A stretch of DNA of 64,000 nucleotides from Nilaparvata lugens (lineage: Eukaryota; Arthropoda; Insecta; Hemiptera; Delphacidae), in contig NC_052515.1 of assembly GCF_014356525.2 (NCBI RefSeq), positions 25,718,065-25,782,064 on the forward strand, in the 5' to 3' direction. Shown here one piece after another: positions 16,001 to 30,500 of the stretch. The translations under genes were made by a program, and so were the position numbers. Within the stretch, counting starts at the first letter, position 1. Every line of letters begins with the position of its first letter. Below the pieces are notes generated by a model. It saw nothing but the letters and a program-made list of their open reading frames with translations, searched no databases and had not been told where the DNA came from.

Positions 16001-19000
16001 GTGAAAACACAAATTTGAAATTGTCAACCACTTTTTATTATTATAATATATACAGATAGGGTTACAGATATATAGGGTTACAATATATACAGATAGGGTT
16101 ACAGATAAATATGGTTACAATATATACAGATATATACTGTAAGGTTAAATGAATACGTCCTAAATGCCATTACTATATATTATTAATTATTATATTAAAT
16201 TATTATTAATAAATGAATAAACAAAGAACTGACCAGGTTGAGCATTTTCGGACATGAAGAACTTCTGGTCGCGCTGCTGGAACAGAGGGGGCGTATCGGA
16301 GGCACTCATCACGTACACATCGACAGGTACGTCGGCGTGTAGTGGCGGGGAACCCTGGTCTGTCGCTCTCACGAAGAATTGGAACATTTGGTTTTCTGCA
16401 ACACAAAACATACATCAATACAGTGTTATTTATAATTCTTCCAATAATGGAGGAATACCACAACATCCCTTCCCATACAATCAAATTTCAGTCTGAGAAT
16501 ACAGAAGTATTATATGAATATGAAATAATAGTGTTAAACTGATTTATTCTGCTGAAGTTTGAATGGAAGTAACTTCGTCTTATCAATGGACTTTATATGA
16601 GTCTGATTTATGTTGCAAAATTAAGGCGAATAAATAATCAAGCTGTAAAAACTATTATTGAAGGAGGTATCTTATATTAATCAGAGAACACTATAATCAG
16701 AGAAAACTTCTATAATGCTGTATTCTGTGCTATAATATAAGGCGAATGATAGTTCCTACCATGGAAAAAGTGGACACGTAGTCCCAGAGAGCTTGTTAAT
16801 CTAAGCTAAGATTCATTTACGCATCTTGGCATACGTAAATGTATGCGTGGATTAGACATGTGATAGACTTTGATGCGCAATTTATTGAAATTGTCCCAAT
16901 CAAGATTTCCCTCAGCAGGGAGTACATTCAATTTCCCTTAAACCAGAGTCTCACTCTCATGTGATCCTTAGAAAAATAGAGTAAAAACAGAGAAAGAGGG
17001 GTCTCACCTCACAACAAGGCACAGGTAATTTTATAAAAATGATTCAAGTGCTCAATCTCATCTTTAGGGCAACTAAAGTTAAAATGGAATAAAAGTTATC
17101 AAGTACATTTTCTTTATATTTAATTTGATCACAACTAGTTTCAACTCATTGGAGACACTTGATAGTGGCTCCAATTGATTAATGAGTTGAAACTAGTTGT
17201 GATTAAATAAAATAATTATGGAGAAAAGGTAATTTTCAGTTTTATTCCATTTGAGTGATACAATTCTTTTTATTTCATCTTATTCACTGAAAACTCAAAC
17301 ACACGAGGAATCCAGCTTGGATCCCTAGTTAACTAGAAGAAAAACTGAAAGAGATGACTCATCATAAGGCCAAGTGATTTGAGCAGGCGATTTTATTAAC
17401 GTTAAACACAAGTCTCAGGCCCGGTTGCACAAAAGCCTGTTGAATTTTAACCGTGATTAATTCAACGAGAACTAATCAGAGAAGACTTTTTTGAAAATAC
17501 GGCTTCTCTGATTGGTTCTCGTGAAATTAATCACCGTGTGTGAAATTTTCATCTTTCATTATTATCATCAAAATTTGATATTTGTTTGCTTTTCAAATAT
17601 GAATTTGTGTTTGGAAATAAGTTTTCTTAATTTTAAACTTCATAAAATAGAAATTCAGGAAGTGAAAGTACAAATTTTTAGTAAGAAAACATGAAGAACC
17701 CAATATATAACCTATAATCTTGAGTGTTCATAGGAAATGACATTGGGTAATAGGGCAAGGCAGAACATCCAAAATGATCTCTCTGCCGATAAAAGCCATA
17801 TGAATAAATAAATAATCACCGTGTTAGAATTTAACCGGATTTTGTGCAACCGGCACTAAAACTCATTTGGGTCTCTTAATCTCTATAAAAATAGAGGAAA
17901 AACTATAGTGAGGTCCACATTATAATGGCAGTGGATAAGGTAGGTTATCAGCGTTGCCGAGTCTCTGCCTTAATAATTAATTATATTTCTACATTGTAGA
18001 TTTCTACATTCCTACAAAAGGATAGTGCTACCTGCTTTGTTGAATGATAGACAAGGATAGCAGAATCGAATTCTGCCATTATAACGTGGACCTCACTATA
18101 GTCAATATTGGAAGGAGACTCACCATAAGGCACAAGTGATTTGAGCAGAGAGAGCGAACCCGTCCGTCGATTGATGGAGAAAATCTCCTTGACGCCGCTC
18201 GACTCAGTCTCGTAGATGGAATACTCGATCTCAGCATTCAGGTCTTCGTCGGGATCCACTGCCAGCACATTGAGGAACCCAGAGTTGGGTTGCAGGTCGG
18301 CACTGATGCACGCCTTGTATTCCAACAGCTGGAAGACGGGTGGGTTGTCGTTCTCGTCCAGGACGCGCAGGCGCACCGACGAGAAACCTGACCGGCCGCC
18401 TGAGTCCACCGCCATCACGGGGATCTCGTAGATCCGGTGCTCTTCGCGGTCCAGCGGGGTGCGCGTCCAGATTTCTCCTACAAATTGAGATGAAAAAATG
18501 AATTAATTCATTCAGATTTCTCCAGAAAATTAAGAGGGAAAATTTGAAAAATAGTAATTATTATTGAGGGTAAAGAGACTGACAAGAGTTTGGAAGATAT
18601 CGATTCAATCTTAATTGAGAACTTCACCTGTATATTAAGAGGCAAAATTTATTTTTAAAATTCCAGATTGACCAAGATTTTGAAAGATATCGATTCCATC
18701 TTACTTGAGAACTTCATTTATGAATTAAGAGAAAACATTTGAAGAATAATAATTATTAGTGAGGATGTAGAGACTGACAAGAGTTTGAATGATATCGATT
18801 CAATGTTTATTGAGATTCCACCTGTAAATTGAGAGGAGAAATAAAAAAAAATATTTTTAAAAGTCGAGATTGACCAAGGTTTTGGAAGATATCGATGTAA
18901 TGTATAAATTTAATGAAGCAAATTTATAAATTAATGAAGCAAACAAACGAGATATTCAGGAAAGAAAGAAGAGGCTGAAAGGAAATTTCATTTCAAAAGT

Positions 19001-22000
19001 CGAGATTAGCTAGGAGTTTATATGATATAAATTTCATTTATATGATATAAATTATTTCATGGCAAATAAATGAATTTGAATTTTACTTGAGATTTCAATA
19101 TGGTTTCAGGTGAACGTTCCACAATTTGCCAGAAACCAGGTAGCCAGAAGTTTATGAGATATAGATTCTGTTTTGCTTCAGATTTTCACCTGGTTTCAGG
19201 TGAAGATGCCTGAATCTTGAGAGAGAAAGTTTGAAAAATTACCATGAGAGATGATATCAAGATTGACAAAAGTTTTAAAGATATCGATTTCATTTTACTT
19301 GAGAACTTCACCTGAAAATTTGATTAATTGAATGAAGCAGACATAGGCAATATTCAGAAAAGAAATAACAGGCTGAAAGAAAAATGTCAAAAGTCGAGAT
19401 TAACCAGGAGTTTAGGAGATATCGACTTTTTTACTTGAGGACTTCACCTGGTTTCAAGTGAAGGTTCCAAGATTTTACCTGCAACTTAAGAGGGAAATTT
19501 GAAAAATAATTACCGTGCAAGAGAAGATATCGAGATTGACAATAGTTTGGATAGGAATAATGTCATAAATTAAAAGTTATACTGTCGAGTGCTGTCTATT
19601 ATTAGTGTTTTGTTAGGGTGAGAGTGTGAGAACGGCACAGTATGAGTACAAAGACTATAGAATCATTTATTTATAGTCGGTGTAAGTATGAGAGACTACC
19701 AGCGCCACATAGTTTCACGAAAACAAACTACAAGGATGATTTTACTTCATATCACTTGAAAATGGCATCAATGTTGAAACATGTTGTGATAAAATAATTT
19801 AAAAAAGGGTACTGAGATTTTTATTTATATTTTATTGACCGAGCGAAGTGAGGTCTAAGATCCAAGTCGACGGTTTGGCATTTCTCTTAATTTTTAAATT
19901 TTTATATGTTGCGCATTTACGGCGAAACGTGATAATAGATTTTCATGAAATTTGACAGGTATGTTCCTTTTTTAATTGTTCGTCGACGTATATACAAGGC
20001 AGTCTATTGCTGTATTTCCATAAGGTCTATAGTTTCAATCAGGTACTTGTGGATGAGAATACTGCGTGAGGTCTACTGTTCACAGAACTTCTAGTTTATA
20101 TTACAAGTAGCCCTATACAGAAAAGAGACAAACTGCAAGGACTATCGGCTTTAGTTAATATTGAAGATTGGAATATAATCGCCCTATACCATGGCATAAT
20201 TTATCTTCTTATGCTATATTTTTTCTATGGTGGAATACATGAAGATTAAAGCCAACTCAACATTCAAATTACCAATTTAGAACATCTTTCCCAGCCGGTG
20301 CGATGATATAGTTTTACACAAAATAATTCAAGTGAGTTAAAATTAATGAATGAAGATGAAAGCCAACTCACCAGTCAAATTACCAATGTAAAACATCTCT
20401 CCGAGCCTATGCGAGGGTATGGAGTAGGTGACCTGACCATAAACTCCGGCATCCCTGTCATGTGCGGTGACCTTGATGACCCTAGTGCCCGCCAACAGGT
20501 TCTCCCCCACCCTCGCCTCGTATTGGCTCTTCTCGAAGCTAGGGCTGTGCTGATTGGCTGCAGTCAACTCGACGCTGACCCGTGTGAAGCTCGTGTAAAC
20601 CCCGTCGCTCACTGACACGTTCAGTATGTGGCTGCGGGTTTCGGTCAGTTTCTGCAGGTTGATCACAGTTATTATACCTGAAAAAATTCATCAATTCGTT
20701 GTAGTTTAGTGTGAAAACTAATTTAATTTAGTAAAAAATATCTAGTTTAGCATAACGATTTCTCATCAGCACTGTTTAATATGTGCAGTTTCAAATTAAA
20801 GCATATTGTTACAAAATGAGATAGATCAAAATGACACTAATCTAAAGCATTAATAATTGAAAATAACATTAAATCTGATAATTATTTCGAATAACTAATG
20901 AAAGCTATATAAATAGAACTAGGGACTTCTGCTACTGCAAATAGTGACCGAGGATCCCGGACGACATGGGGTAAAAATGCCTACAATAATTACCTTTATG
21001 TACTTTTTTTGTGGAATAATTAAATAAATGCCATTTATTATTATTATTGAAGGAGGAACTAAATAGCAAACGTAAATTTGAATATTTAAACAGTCCAAAA
21101 ACTGTGCCCAGACCGGGAATAGAACCCAGCACCTCTCCGTTGCCGGCGGAGCGGCTTAACCCTTCGCCCACCCGGCACTTTCTGAACAACTCAATTCAAT
21201 TATTTTATGATGTTAGCCATTTCAGTCAGGCATCAAAGATGCCTTCTGCTATTTAGTTCTTCAGTCAATATTTGCAGTAGCAGAAGTCCGTTCTATTCAT
21301 ATAGCTTTCATTGAATATTTGAAATAGTTATCATACAGTAATAATATTTCAGCAGTTGGTTAACTGCAATTACTTGGCGTCTACAGTTATTCTACTTTTC
21401 AACTATTACTTACTTACTCTTACTTACGCCCAGGACCATCTATATCTAAGTTGATATCTAGCCGCACCAACGAACTGTCTCCACTATTACATTTACTATT
21501 ACTTTTCAATATTATCATTTTTGTTGAGCAATTTTTATGAATTACCAGAGTTAGTATCTACAGTTATCCTACTCTTCTACTATTACTTTTCAATATTATT
21601 TTTTCAGTTGAACAATTTTCATGAATTACCAGAGTTGGTGTCTACAGTTCTTCTGCTATTCTATCATTATTTTTCAATACTGTATTACCGTGTCTTTTTT
21701 GTTGAGCACTTTTAATGAATTACCAGAGTTAGTATATACAGTGGTCCTGCTCTTCTACTATTATTTGCAAATATTATCATCTTTGTTGATCAATTTTCAT
21801 GGATTACCAGAGTTGATGTCTACAGTTCTTCTGCTATTCTATCATTATTTTTCAATACTGTATTACCGTGTCTTTTTTGTTGAGTAATTTTAATGAATTA
21901 CCAGAGTTAGTGTCGACAGAGAACGTCTGCTGAGGGTTGCCACCGACTATACTGTAGACCAGCCGCGAGTGGTCGACAGTGTCAGGGTCGCTGGCCGTGA

Positions 22001-25000
22001 CGATTGTCACGAACTGGCCACGTGTCGCCTCCTCCGACAGCCAACACGTGTAAGACTGCTGCTCGAACTTGGGCGCGTTGTCGTTCATGTCCAGCACTGC
22101 AAACAACATCAAGTATTCAATGAAAACTCTGCTAAGTTATAATAAGCTTCATATCAGCAATACGTAGTTGAACTATGACTGATGTACTGGTTTTTGTTCC
22201 GTAATGATTCAGATCATGGATATTTGATCGTTTAGTAATGTAAGGAAATTGATAGTCAAAAAGCTCTTACAGACTCTTGCGTCACGAGCAGGAGCATTCC
22301 ACGATTTCACATTTCATCAACTGATGCCATTCTAATCATATCTGTATTCGTACAAAAACAGTAAAATACAGAAAAATGAAATCCAGGTGTTCGTGGCGCA
22401 TACGTCTGTACGCACCTCAAAAATATAGAGAAATCATAGATACTGATGTTACTTCTCTATTCTTATTCTATAATGAAATTATCTGAGCAGAGAAGCCAAT
22501 ATGTGGCGTTTCTATTCCAAATATTATGCTCATTAAAAATTCGACTGAGTCATTGTCAATATTGTAGAACCGTTCCATAATTGAATAAAAACACAAATAT
22601 GTTGTCTTGTCAAATTCTACACACTAAAGTGACTTTAGTCAACTTGAAAATGTGACCGGTGTGGTCACGAAACCATGGTCGTGTACCGAATAAAACTGTG
22701 TAGAATTTGATAACATATGTGTGTTTTTATTCAATTATGCTCATTATTAAATGTACTCGTAGATTTTAATTCAGTTTATTTGCAAAACCTTCAACAAGGG
22801 CAAAAATTAAGCAGCCTACATGCATACTGTGTAGTTTTTTTTAGTACTGTTAGCAACTGTACTGTTTAGCAACTGATAACATTGAGAAAAGATAGCCTAA
22901 GAAGATATCCCATGGTATTCAAAATTACAAGCCGGTCTTTTGCTAACTCAAGCCGATTACTGACGAATACTGTCTATTATTACTGTTTTGACTGAGTGAA
23001 AGTAAAATAACGGCACAGTGGGAGGGACTACCAGCGTTACATAGCTTCACGAAAAAGAACTACTAGGACTATCGGCTTCTTTCAACAGTAAATTTTCATT
23101 TTTTTATTCATTCTTTATTCATTCAAAAAGTATATTATCAAAATGATAGGGAGAGGAAAAATAAGGTAACCTTGTACTATTCCTCTCCCAAATTTAGATA
23201 ACACATAGTCCGAAATAGGTCAAGTCTTGTAGTTCTTCAATTCACAAAATACTTTGTCAGAAACTCGGATCTCCACAGGGACCTGCAGATGGAAGAAGTC
23301 GATGTCATGATCACAAAGGCTGCCAGAAACCATGAAGAGACTCTACATAATCATCAGAACATCCAAGCTCTACACCTCATTGACAACTCTAATACAGTGA
23401 GAAGACTGAAAAGGAAGAAGCCTACAGATCTCGTTTCAATGTAGTAAGAGTGATTCTGAAAGAAACAGTGCATGGGCATTGCTCACTTAGACTGTGAAGG
23501 AGTGAATACCCCTTTAATGTCAAACTTTTACGTATTAATTTAAGCTAGAATTGAACTGTTCATTAACCAAAGTGTTAGATTGCAGTCAAATTACAATAAT
23601 AAAAAAAAATCACAAAATTTTCAGTCCTCAAGTATTTTCACAAAGTAGATTTTCAAATTTAGATGCTTCAACACTAAACACAGAAGAAATATTTCACATT
23701 ATTATAACTAAAATAAATATTCACCTATTAAAAGGATAATTTTGGAAAATTACCGAAAAACAAACTTAAGTGTAAAAGCACAATATTTGGAACATAAACG
23801 CCTCATACCATGGAATATCTTCTTATGCTATGTTTTTTATGATACCATTAAACGGTATCTTAATGGAGTTAACTGTTAATTTAAATTAAGTGAACTGTTC
23901 ACTGAGTTTAAATTAATGAAAACAGCTTGGAATTGTCAAGGCCATCGATTTATTCGAATAATTTTTATATTCTAGTTCCGGTTGTTGCACTGTTATCAAT
24001 CTCTAGTAAACTGTTCTAGAGACTACTGGTGGGCCTACACTTTACTTGGTGAATTGTTGACTGAGTCTCCTGGACCATGTTTAAACTGGCACTGAGCAAA
24101 CAGCAAACGGTCCTTAATTTCTAAATTTACCATGAGATGTGCAGAAAAAGATACAGTATTTTATGTGAATACAACAAGATAAACAGAACAATATTCAATA
24201 TCCTATGAGGGAATGATAATGACCAGTGATCCAGACATGTACGGTGGTGGAGAGCGATGGTTTGCCCGAGTCAGTGGCGGCAATGACTAGATGGTGCGAC
24301 GTCTGCAGCTCATGGTCGAGAGACTGCTTCAGGTAGACGGAGCCGTCCTCGGCGTCCACGTGGAAGTAGTCCGACGAATTACCGCTGTCGTTTTTCATCG
24401 AGTACCTGATCACACCGTTCAGTCCTGAAACAAAAAAAAATTAATTCAAGTTCATTCATTAGATTAAAATAAATCCAACAATTAATATTTGGTATTGAAA
24501 TATTTGAAATACAATATTAAAACAAGGAGAAGAAGAAGGGGGAGGAAAAAAGAAGAAGAAGAAGAAGAAGGAGAAGGAGAAGGAGAAGGAGGAGGAGGAG
24601 GAAGAGGAGGAGAAGAAGAAGCAGGAGGATAATAAGGAGTAGGAGTAGAAGAATAATTAGTTGACGCTCTGATTTTTGAACGAAAACCTAATCAGACCGT
24701 TCACTTTTAGGCTAGGGCCACACGAGCGCACATAGTGCGTCCGTTGCAACTTACTTTTTGCCGGCCGTCGCCAATGACTTCACACGAGCGTTGAGTGTGG
24801 TGCGTCAACGTCAGTTGGCTTTACGCAATTGAACCAGACGAAGCAATAACTTTTACATGTCTCGACGTGCGTTGTAGCATTTTTGCGCAGTTCAAAAATC
24901 ACCGTCCGTTACGACTTCCGTTACTTGGTACGCACGTACATCGTGTGTTGTCACCAATTCACTTCTATGTATTTCTACAACGGACGTTAAAAAGTAAATT

Positions 25001-27522
25001 GCAACGGACGCACTTTGTGCGATCGTGTGGCCCTAGCCTTAGAAAAACACACATTCATTGCATAATTTGTCAATTCAAGTTCATTAGATTAAAATAAATT
25101 CAGAAATTCATTTGATAACTGAAATATTTGAAACACAACACGTAGTAGAAGAAGAAGAAAGAGGATGAGGAGGAGGATTAGGAGGAGGAGGAGGAGAAGG
25201 AGGAGGAGGAGGAGGAGGAGGAGGAGGAGCGGGAGGAGGAGGAGGAGGAGTAGAAGAAGGATGAGTTGCCACTCCGGGTTTTGATCGAGTATCTAATCAG
25301 ACCATTCAGTCCTAAAACAACAAACATTCATTCGATAAAAGGGAATTACATTCAGCTTGATAAATACAAAAAAAGATGGCGGAGGAGGAAGTAGAAGGAC
25401 TTGGAGGAGACGGAAGAGGAAGAGGAAGAGGAGGAGGAGGAGGAGGAGGAGGAGAAGAGGAGGAGTAGGAAGAGGAGGATTAGCAGGCGGGAAGAACAGA
25501 AGGAAAAGAAAGAAGAAGAAAAATAATATGAATAATTAGAAAAAAGTTGTAGATTCGGATTGACAGAATGTGTCAACTGATAAATGAAAGACACATATTC
25601 TACTTAAACTTTTCTACTTTCTATGTTTTACTCAAACCAAGAATACATCATTATTTTTAATCTGTGAGACCATCATCATAAACATAACTAAATAATCTGA
25701 CATCTGACTATTTGACCGACCTGTATCATTATCCTTGGCGACAACCTTGAGCACTAGAGACCCGAACGGCGAGGCCTCCGAGAAGGACACATTGTATGAC
25801 TCAAACGGGAACTCGGGTGGACAGTCGTTGACATCCGTGACAATAACACTGACGAGCACCTCGGCATACACGCCCGACACACTGTCCGTTGCACGCAGAG
25901 TCAGAGCGTACTGCTGCATTGTCTCGTAGTCTAGTTCATCCACTACGTACAGCACGCCTAATGAAACAGATTACAAATTAGATTAGAGTTCATTCATGTA
26001 AATTAAACTTTAATTAAAAAAAAAAAAAAAAAAAACACTTTTGGAGTGAAAATGCACTTACATTAGTAGTGACGATCGTTTCGACCTGTTGTTGGTCATC
26101 ATCAGACTGTAGGAACTTACTCTAATGTATTATAGTAGTAATTCATACTTATCTATTTAACTATCCATGACGAACTGCAAGTTAATAATTCGTTTTGAAC
26201 TATTTTTGACCACACTACAGTCTAATATTCAATTCACTACAGTTTATTCATGTATATTACTTGGGAAAAGAGATTCAGATTCAGATTCAAATTTCTTTAT
26301 TCATGTGTTTAAAAAACAAAATTCAACTTTAGTTCTAAATTAGCGGTAGGAGTAAGGTAACATGGTGAATCATATTTGAAATAAAGAGTTCCACAATAAT
26401 ATTGAGCTATAAATATAATGAAATATGCGAAAGTTGAGGTACAACTGTAGTGTTTTCACATGAAATGGTGAAGTTTGGACCTTAAGAAGTCCATTCACAG
26501 AGAGGGTATCGAGGATACCCTCCCCTTCAGCAAGAGGATACCCTTCCCTTAAAAAACAGAGAGATTGATTGATTGATTGATTAATTGCCTTTATTAGGGC
26601 GGAGTTAGGACTCCTGGTCCTCTCTGCCACACAACCTTGAAGAGGTTCAGATTCAGATTCCTTTATTCATGTGTTTAACAAAACAAAATTCAACTTACGT
26701 TCTAGCGTTGAAAATAATTAGCGGTAGGAGTTAGGTAACATGGTGAATCATATTGACATAAAGAGTTCTACAATAATATTGAGCTATAAATATAATGAAA
26801 TATGCGAAAGTTGAAGTACTACTGTAGTTTTTTCACATGAAACGGTGAAGTTTGGACCTTTGGACGTCCATTCTTGGAAAGGGTATCGAGGATACCCTCC
26901 CCTTCAGCAAGAGGATACCCTTCCCTTAAAAAACAGAGAGATTGATTGATTGATTGATTAATTGCATATATTAGGGCGGAGTTAGGACTCCTGGTCCTCT
27001 CTGCCACACAACCCTGAAGTGATTCAGATTCAGATTCCTTTATTAATGTGTTCAACAGAACAAAATACAACCTACCTTCTAGTGTTAAAACTAATTACCA
27101 GTGGGAGTAAACTAGCATGGCGAATCGTATTAAAATAAAGAGTTCTACAATAATATTGAGCAATAAATATGATGAAATATGCGAAAGTTGAGGTACTACT
27201 GTAGTGTTTTCACATGAAACGGTGAAGTTTGCACATTTGGATTTTCATTCTCGGATAGAGTATCGAGGATACGCTACCCTTCATAGATTAGATTAGAGTT
27301 CTTTATTTATGTATGTTATAATATTTACTGGCTTATACACTAATTTAAATTAAAGAATATAGAATAAAGATATTTATTCATTTAGAATAAAGATAGAATG
27401 CAATTAGAATAACGATAATATAATATTGTGATGTAACTTCATAAATCAGCGGTGTTTCAACAAATAATTGTCGATTCTCTAAGATATAAAATAATACCCT
27501 TCCCATCAACACACGACCGGGT

Positions 27523-27571
<49 letters not shown>

Positions 27572-30500
27572 AAGGTTAGTTGGTTGTTTGAGGATACTGT
27601 ATTCATTTTTTGGATACTAGATCCATACACAACAGTGATAGTGAACTACTCACTGTAATGACCTCTGATCACAAAGATTCGAGAAATTTGTTGGAAAAAG
27701 TAAGACGTAAAGTCGGATTTACATTGGGCATTTGGCTGTACGATCTTTTATGGCTGAAGTAGCCAATAGATTGAGGAATAACTAGGAAAGAAAAAAAGAA
27801 AGAGGAAAGCAAGAAGACAAATCTATTGCAAGATATATGAAAAAGGGAATTGTGAGGCTTTTAAAGCTTGAAGAAGTTCAATTGATTGAAGAAGTGACAA
27901 TTTCTAAGTCTTTTTCATTCAAGCTTGAAGAAGTATTGAATGACAGGATAGAAGAAGAGCTAGAAAATGAGTACGGTACACAAAAAACAAAGGAAATGAA
28001 TTCAGGTCAAATACTGAATCAGGAAGTTATGAATAAAAATTAAAATATACATAATATAGTAATACTGTAATAATTCATAGAAATCTTATTATTATTTCCA
28101 ATAATCTTACAAAATACTCAATTGTTGACTAAATGGTAAGTTTCATCGCTGGTCTCGAAATTTGTTTTGAAAAATCAATTTTATTTTATAAATATTTAAA
28201 AAAATCATCAATAATCAAAAACCAAATCGCCTACTGGTCACTAATCATACTGCTTTATGAAATGAAGAGGATCATAGTTACATTCAACAGTACAAATCAA
28301 TAATATCAGCACACTAACCCCTAATCCTAGTCTAAGCTAAACCGCGTATTAATGATGTTCCATTCCGATAATGTGAATAAATGTTACTTGCATGTACTGT
28401 ACATATATTTGAATATACGACGGGTATTGTGTATAAAACATAAAGCGCAGTGAACTATATATGACATTTCTTGTTAATAAGCATTGCAACAAAAATAATT
28501 GATAATACATGCAAACAGTGACGTCATTGCAATTACATTATTAGAACGGATTTTTATGGTTTAGTATATTAGGTGCCGGTTGCACAACAGCCGGTTAATT
28601 TTTAACCGTGATTAATTTCACGAGAACCAATCAGAGAAGGCCTTCTTGATAAGACGGCTTCTCTGATTGGTTCTCGTGGAACTAATCACGGTTAAAATGT
28701 AACCGGCTGTTGTGCAACCGGCACTAGGAGTTTTATTCACTTTTTTGTCACTTGTAGAGAAGTTGATATTGTGGTAATTATTCATATTGAATAAAAAAGA
28801 CTAAGAAATTGCCAAAAAACCACAGATTTATTGATACTTAGAAAGACCGGTTTCGGTTATTACACCATTGTCAATCTCTGATAAACTCGGTAATAACCGA
28901 AACCGGTCTTTCTAAGTATCAATAAATCTATGGCTTTTTGACAAATTCTTTGTCTTTTTCATTCAATATTAGAAGATTCATTGGACATAAAATCAAATTC
29001 TAATCCTCAGTATCAAATTTAAAATGATTTCAACATTAATTATTATTGAATATACGTGAAGATTTGTCTCTTCCTCTGAAACAATCAGGTGATTAGGTGA
29101 TACCATGATTTGTATGATATATTGATGCCATGATTAGTATTGTTAGTAGTGTAGATCGATTATTTACGCTCGATTTCACAATTTTTCCATAAATTGTTTT
29201 TGAATAAAAATTTGAAATGAATTAATTGCTAATAAGATATTTGGAGAGCAGTCTAGCCTATATCTGCCAACAATTCTTAGAATATTATTTATATTGTTAG
29301 TATAATTATTCATAACGGTATATGCTTTGTATCAATTATAAAAAATGTCTTTTAAACAAAATAAATATTGAGAACTAATTTAACAGATCTCACAAAAATA
29401 GCACAAATTATGTAGCATATATATTTCCACCTTGTTTTTTTTTAATGAAAAAAAACATTAAGATAAAATAAAAGCTCTAGTATGGAATCCTAACTCACTA
29501 ATTCCTTAACTAACCCACAGGCCTATATAAATCCTTTTCCTCTTCTCTTGTATTGCCGTTTGTTCTTTGCTCTTCTTTCTAAATCTGTAAAGGTTACATT
29601 AATTGATTTCTCTAAACTTCTACTCAACTATTTTAGTCACAAAATATCACAGTATAATGATACTCGTCCCACACACAAGTCTAAGACTCATGTGGGACTA
29701 TTTCCTTTGTTGTTGTGTCGGTGCAAGTTATATTTCTTATAGGCTAATAGGCTAGTTGTTTGAGCCATCGGTTGTGGCGTGCTGTGTCGTGGTTGTTTGT
29801 TATTAAATAATATACAGTATAGTGGGCATGCTTGCGATGCAGTCGTCGACCGATGGCTCGGAATTTTGTATAACAGAGTTACAAGTTCTACAGTTTTTTT
29901 TACAAAACTTGCAAACTTTGTATGGCTTAGCAAAAATATTCTAGGTCGATAATGCAATACATTTTTCTAAATTGATATTTATTACTATAGCTTAAGAACA
30001 TCAATCTATGCATTCTTATGCACTGTATATGACAATAAATAATTATTGAATTTAATTGAATTGTTTGGAGGAAAATCTATCGAAATAATATGGAGAAGCG
30101 ATTCAATGTCAAATTAAAATTGTACACAACATGATTTTATGCTACACCATTTTTTAACTACAAATGTTTAAATATAAAGTATTCTATTTTTTCTACATAT
30201 TCTACATACAGAGGGAAGAGAGCAACCAATTCTTCCAATTCTGTCGAAATTTCTCATATCCAAGACTTGAGAAAAATAATTACCTACTCATTCTCATCTC
30301 AACAACAAATACATCTACAGTACAAATTTTGTTACTAAAATTATCTTCATCTCTACACATTTTTGAACAATTTGAAATACATTTCAAGAAATTGGAGAAT
30401 GAGCAGCACGTTTGAACCAATTACATATCATTAAGATTTCAAGAAACATCTTATAGAATTCCATTAAAATTTCAAAACAATTGATCCCAAAAGTATTATT

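Noticed and set aside
25352..25594. Serine-rich minus-strand frame and basic plus-strand frame
   Set aside because: Produced by the GGA/GAA repeat composition, with no domain. The long frame at 40259-40765 is partly the same effect.
26370..27070. Repeated short minus-strand proteins
   Set aside because: They occur once per unit of the 375-bp tandem array and have no recognised domain.
27837..28043. Small gene coding a 68-residue acidic/basic protein
   Set aside because: No recognised domain, homology or transcription signal; A-rich composition makes such frames common.
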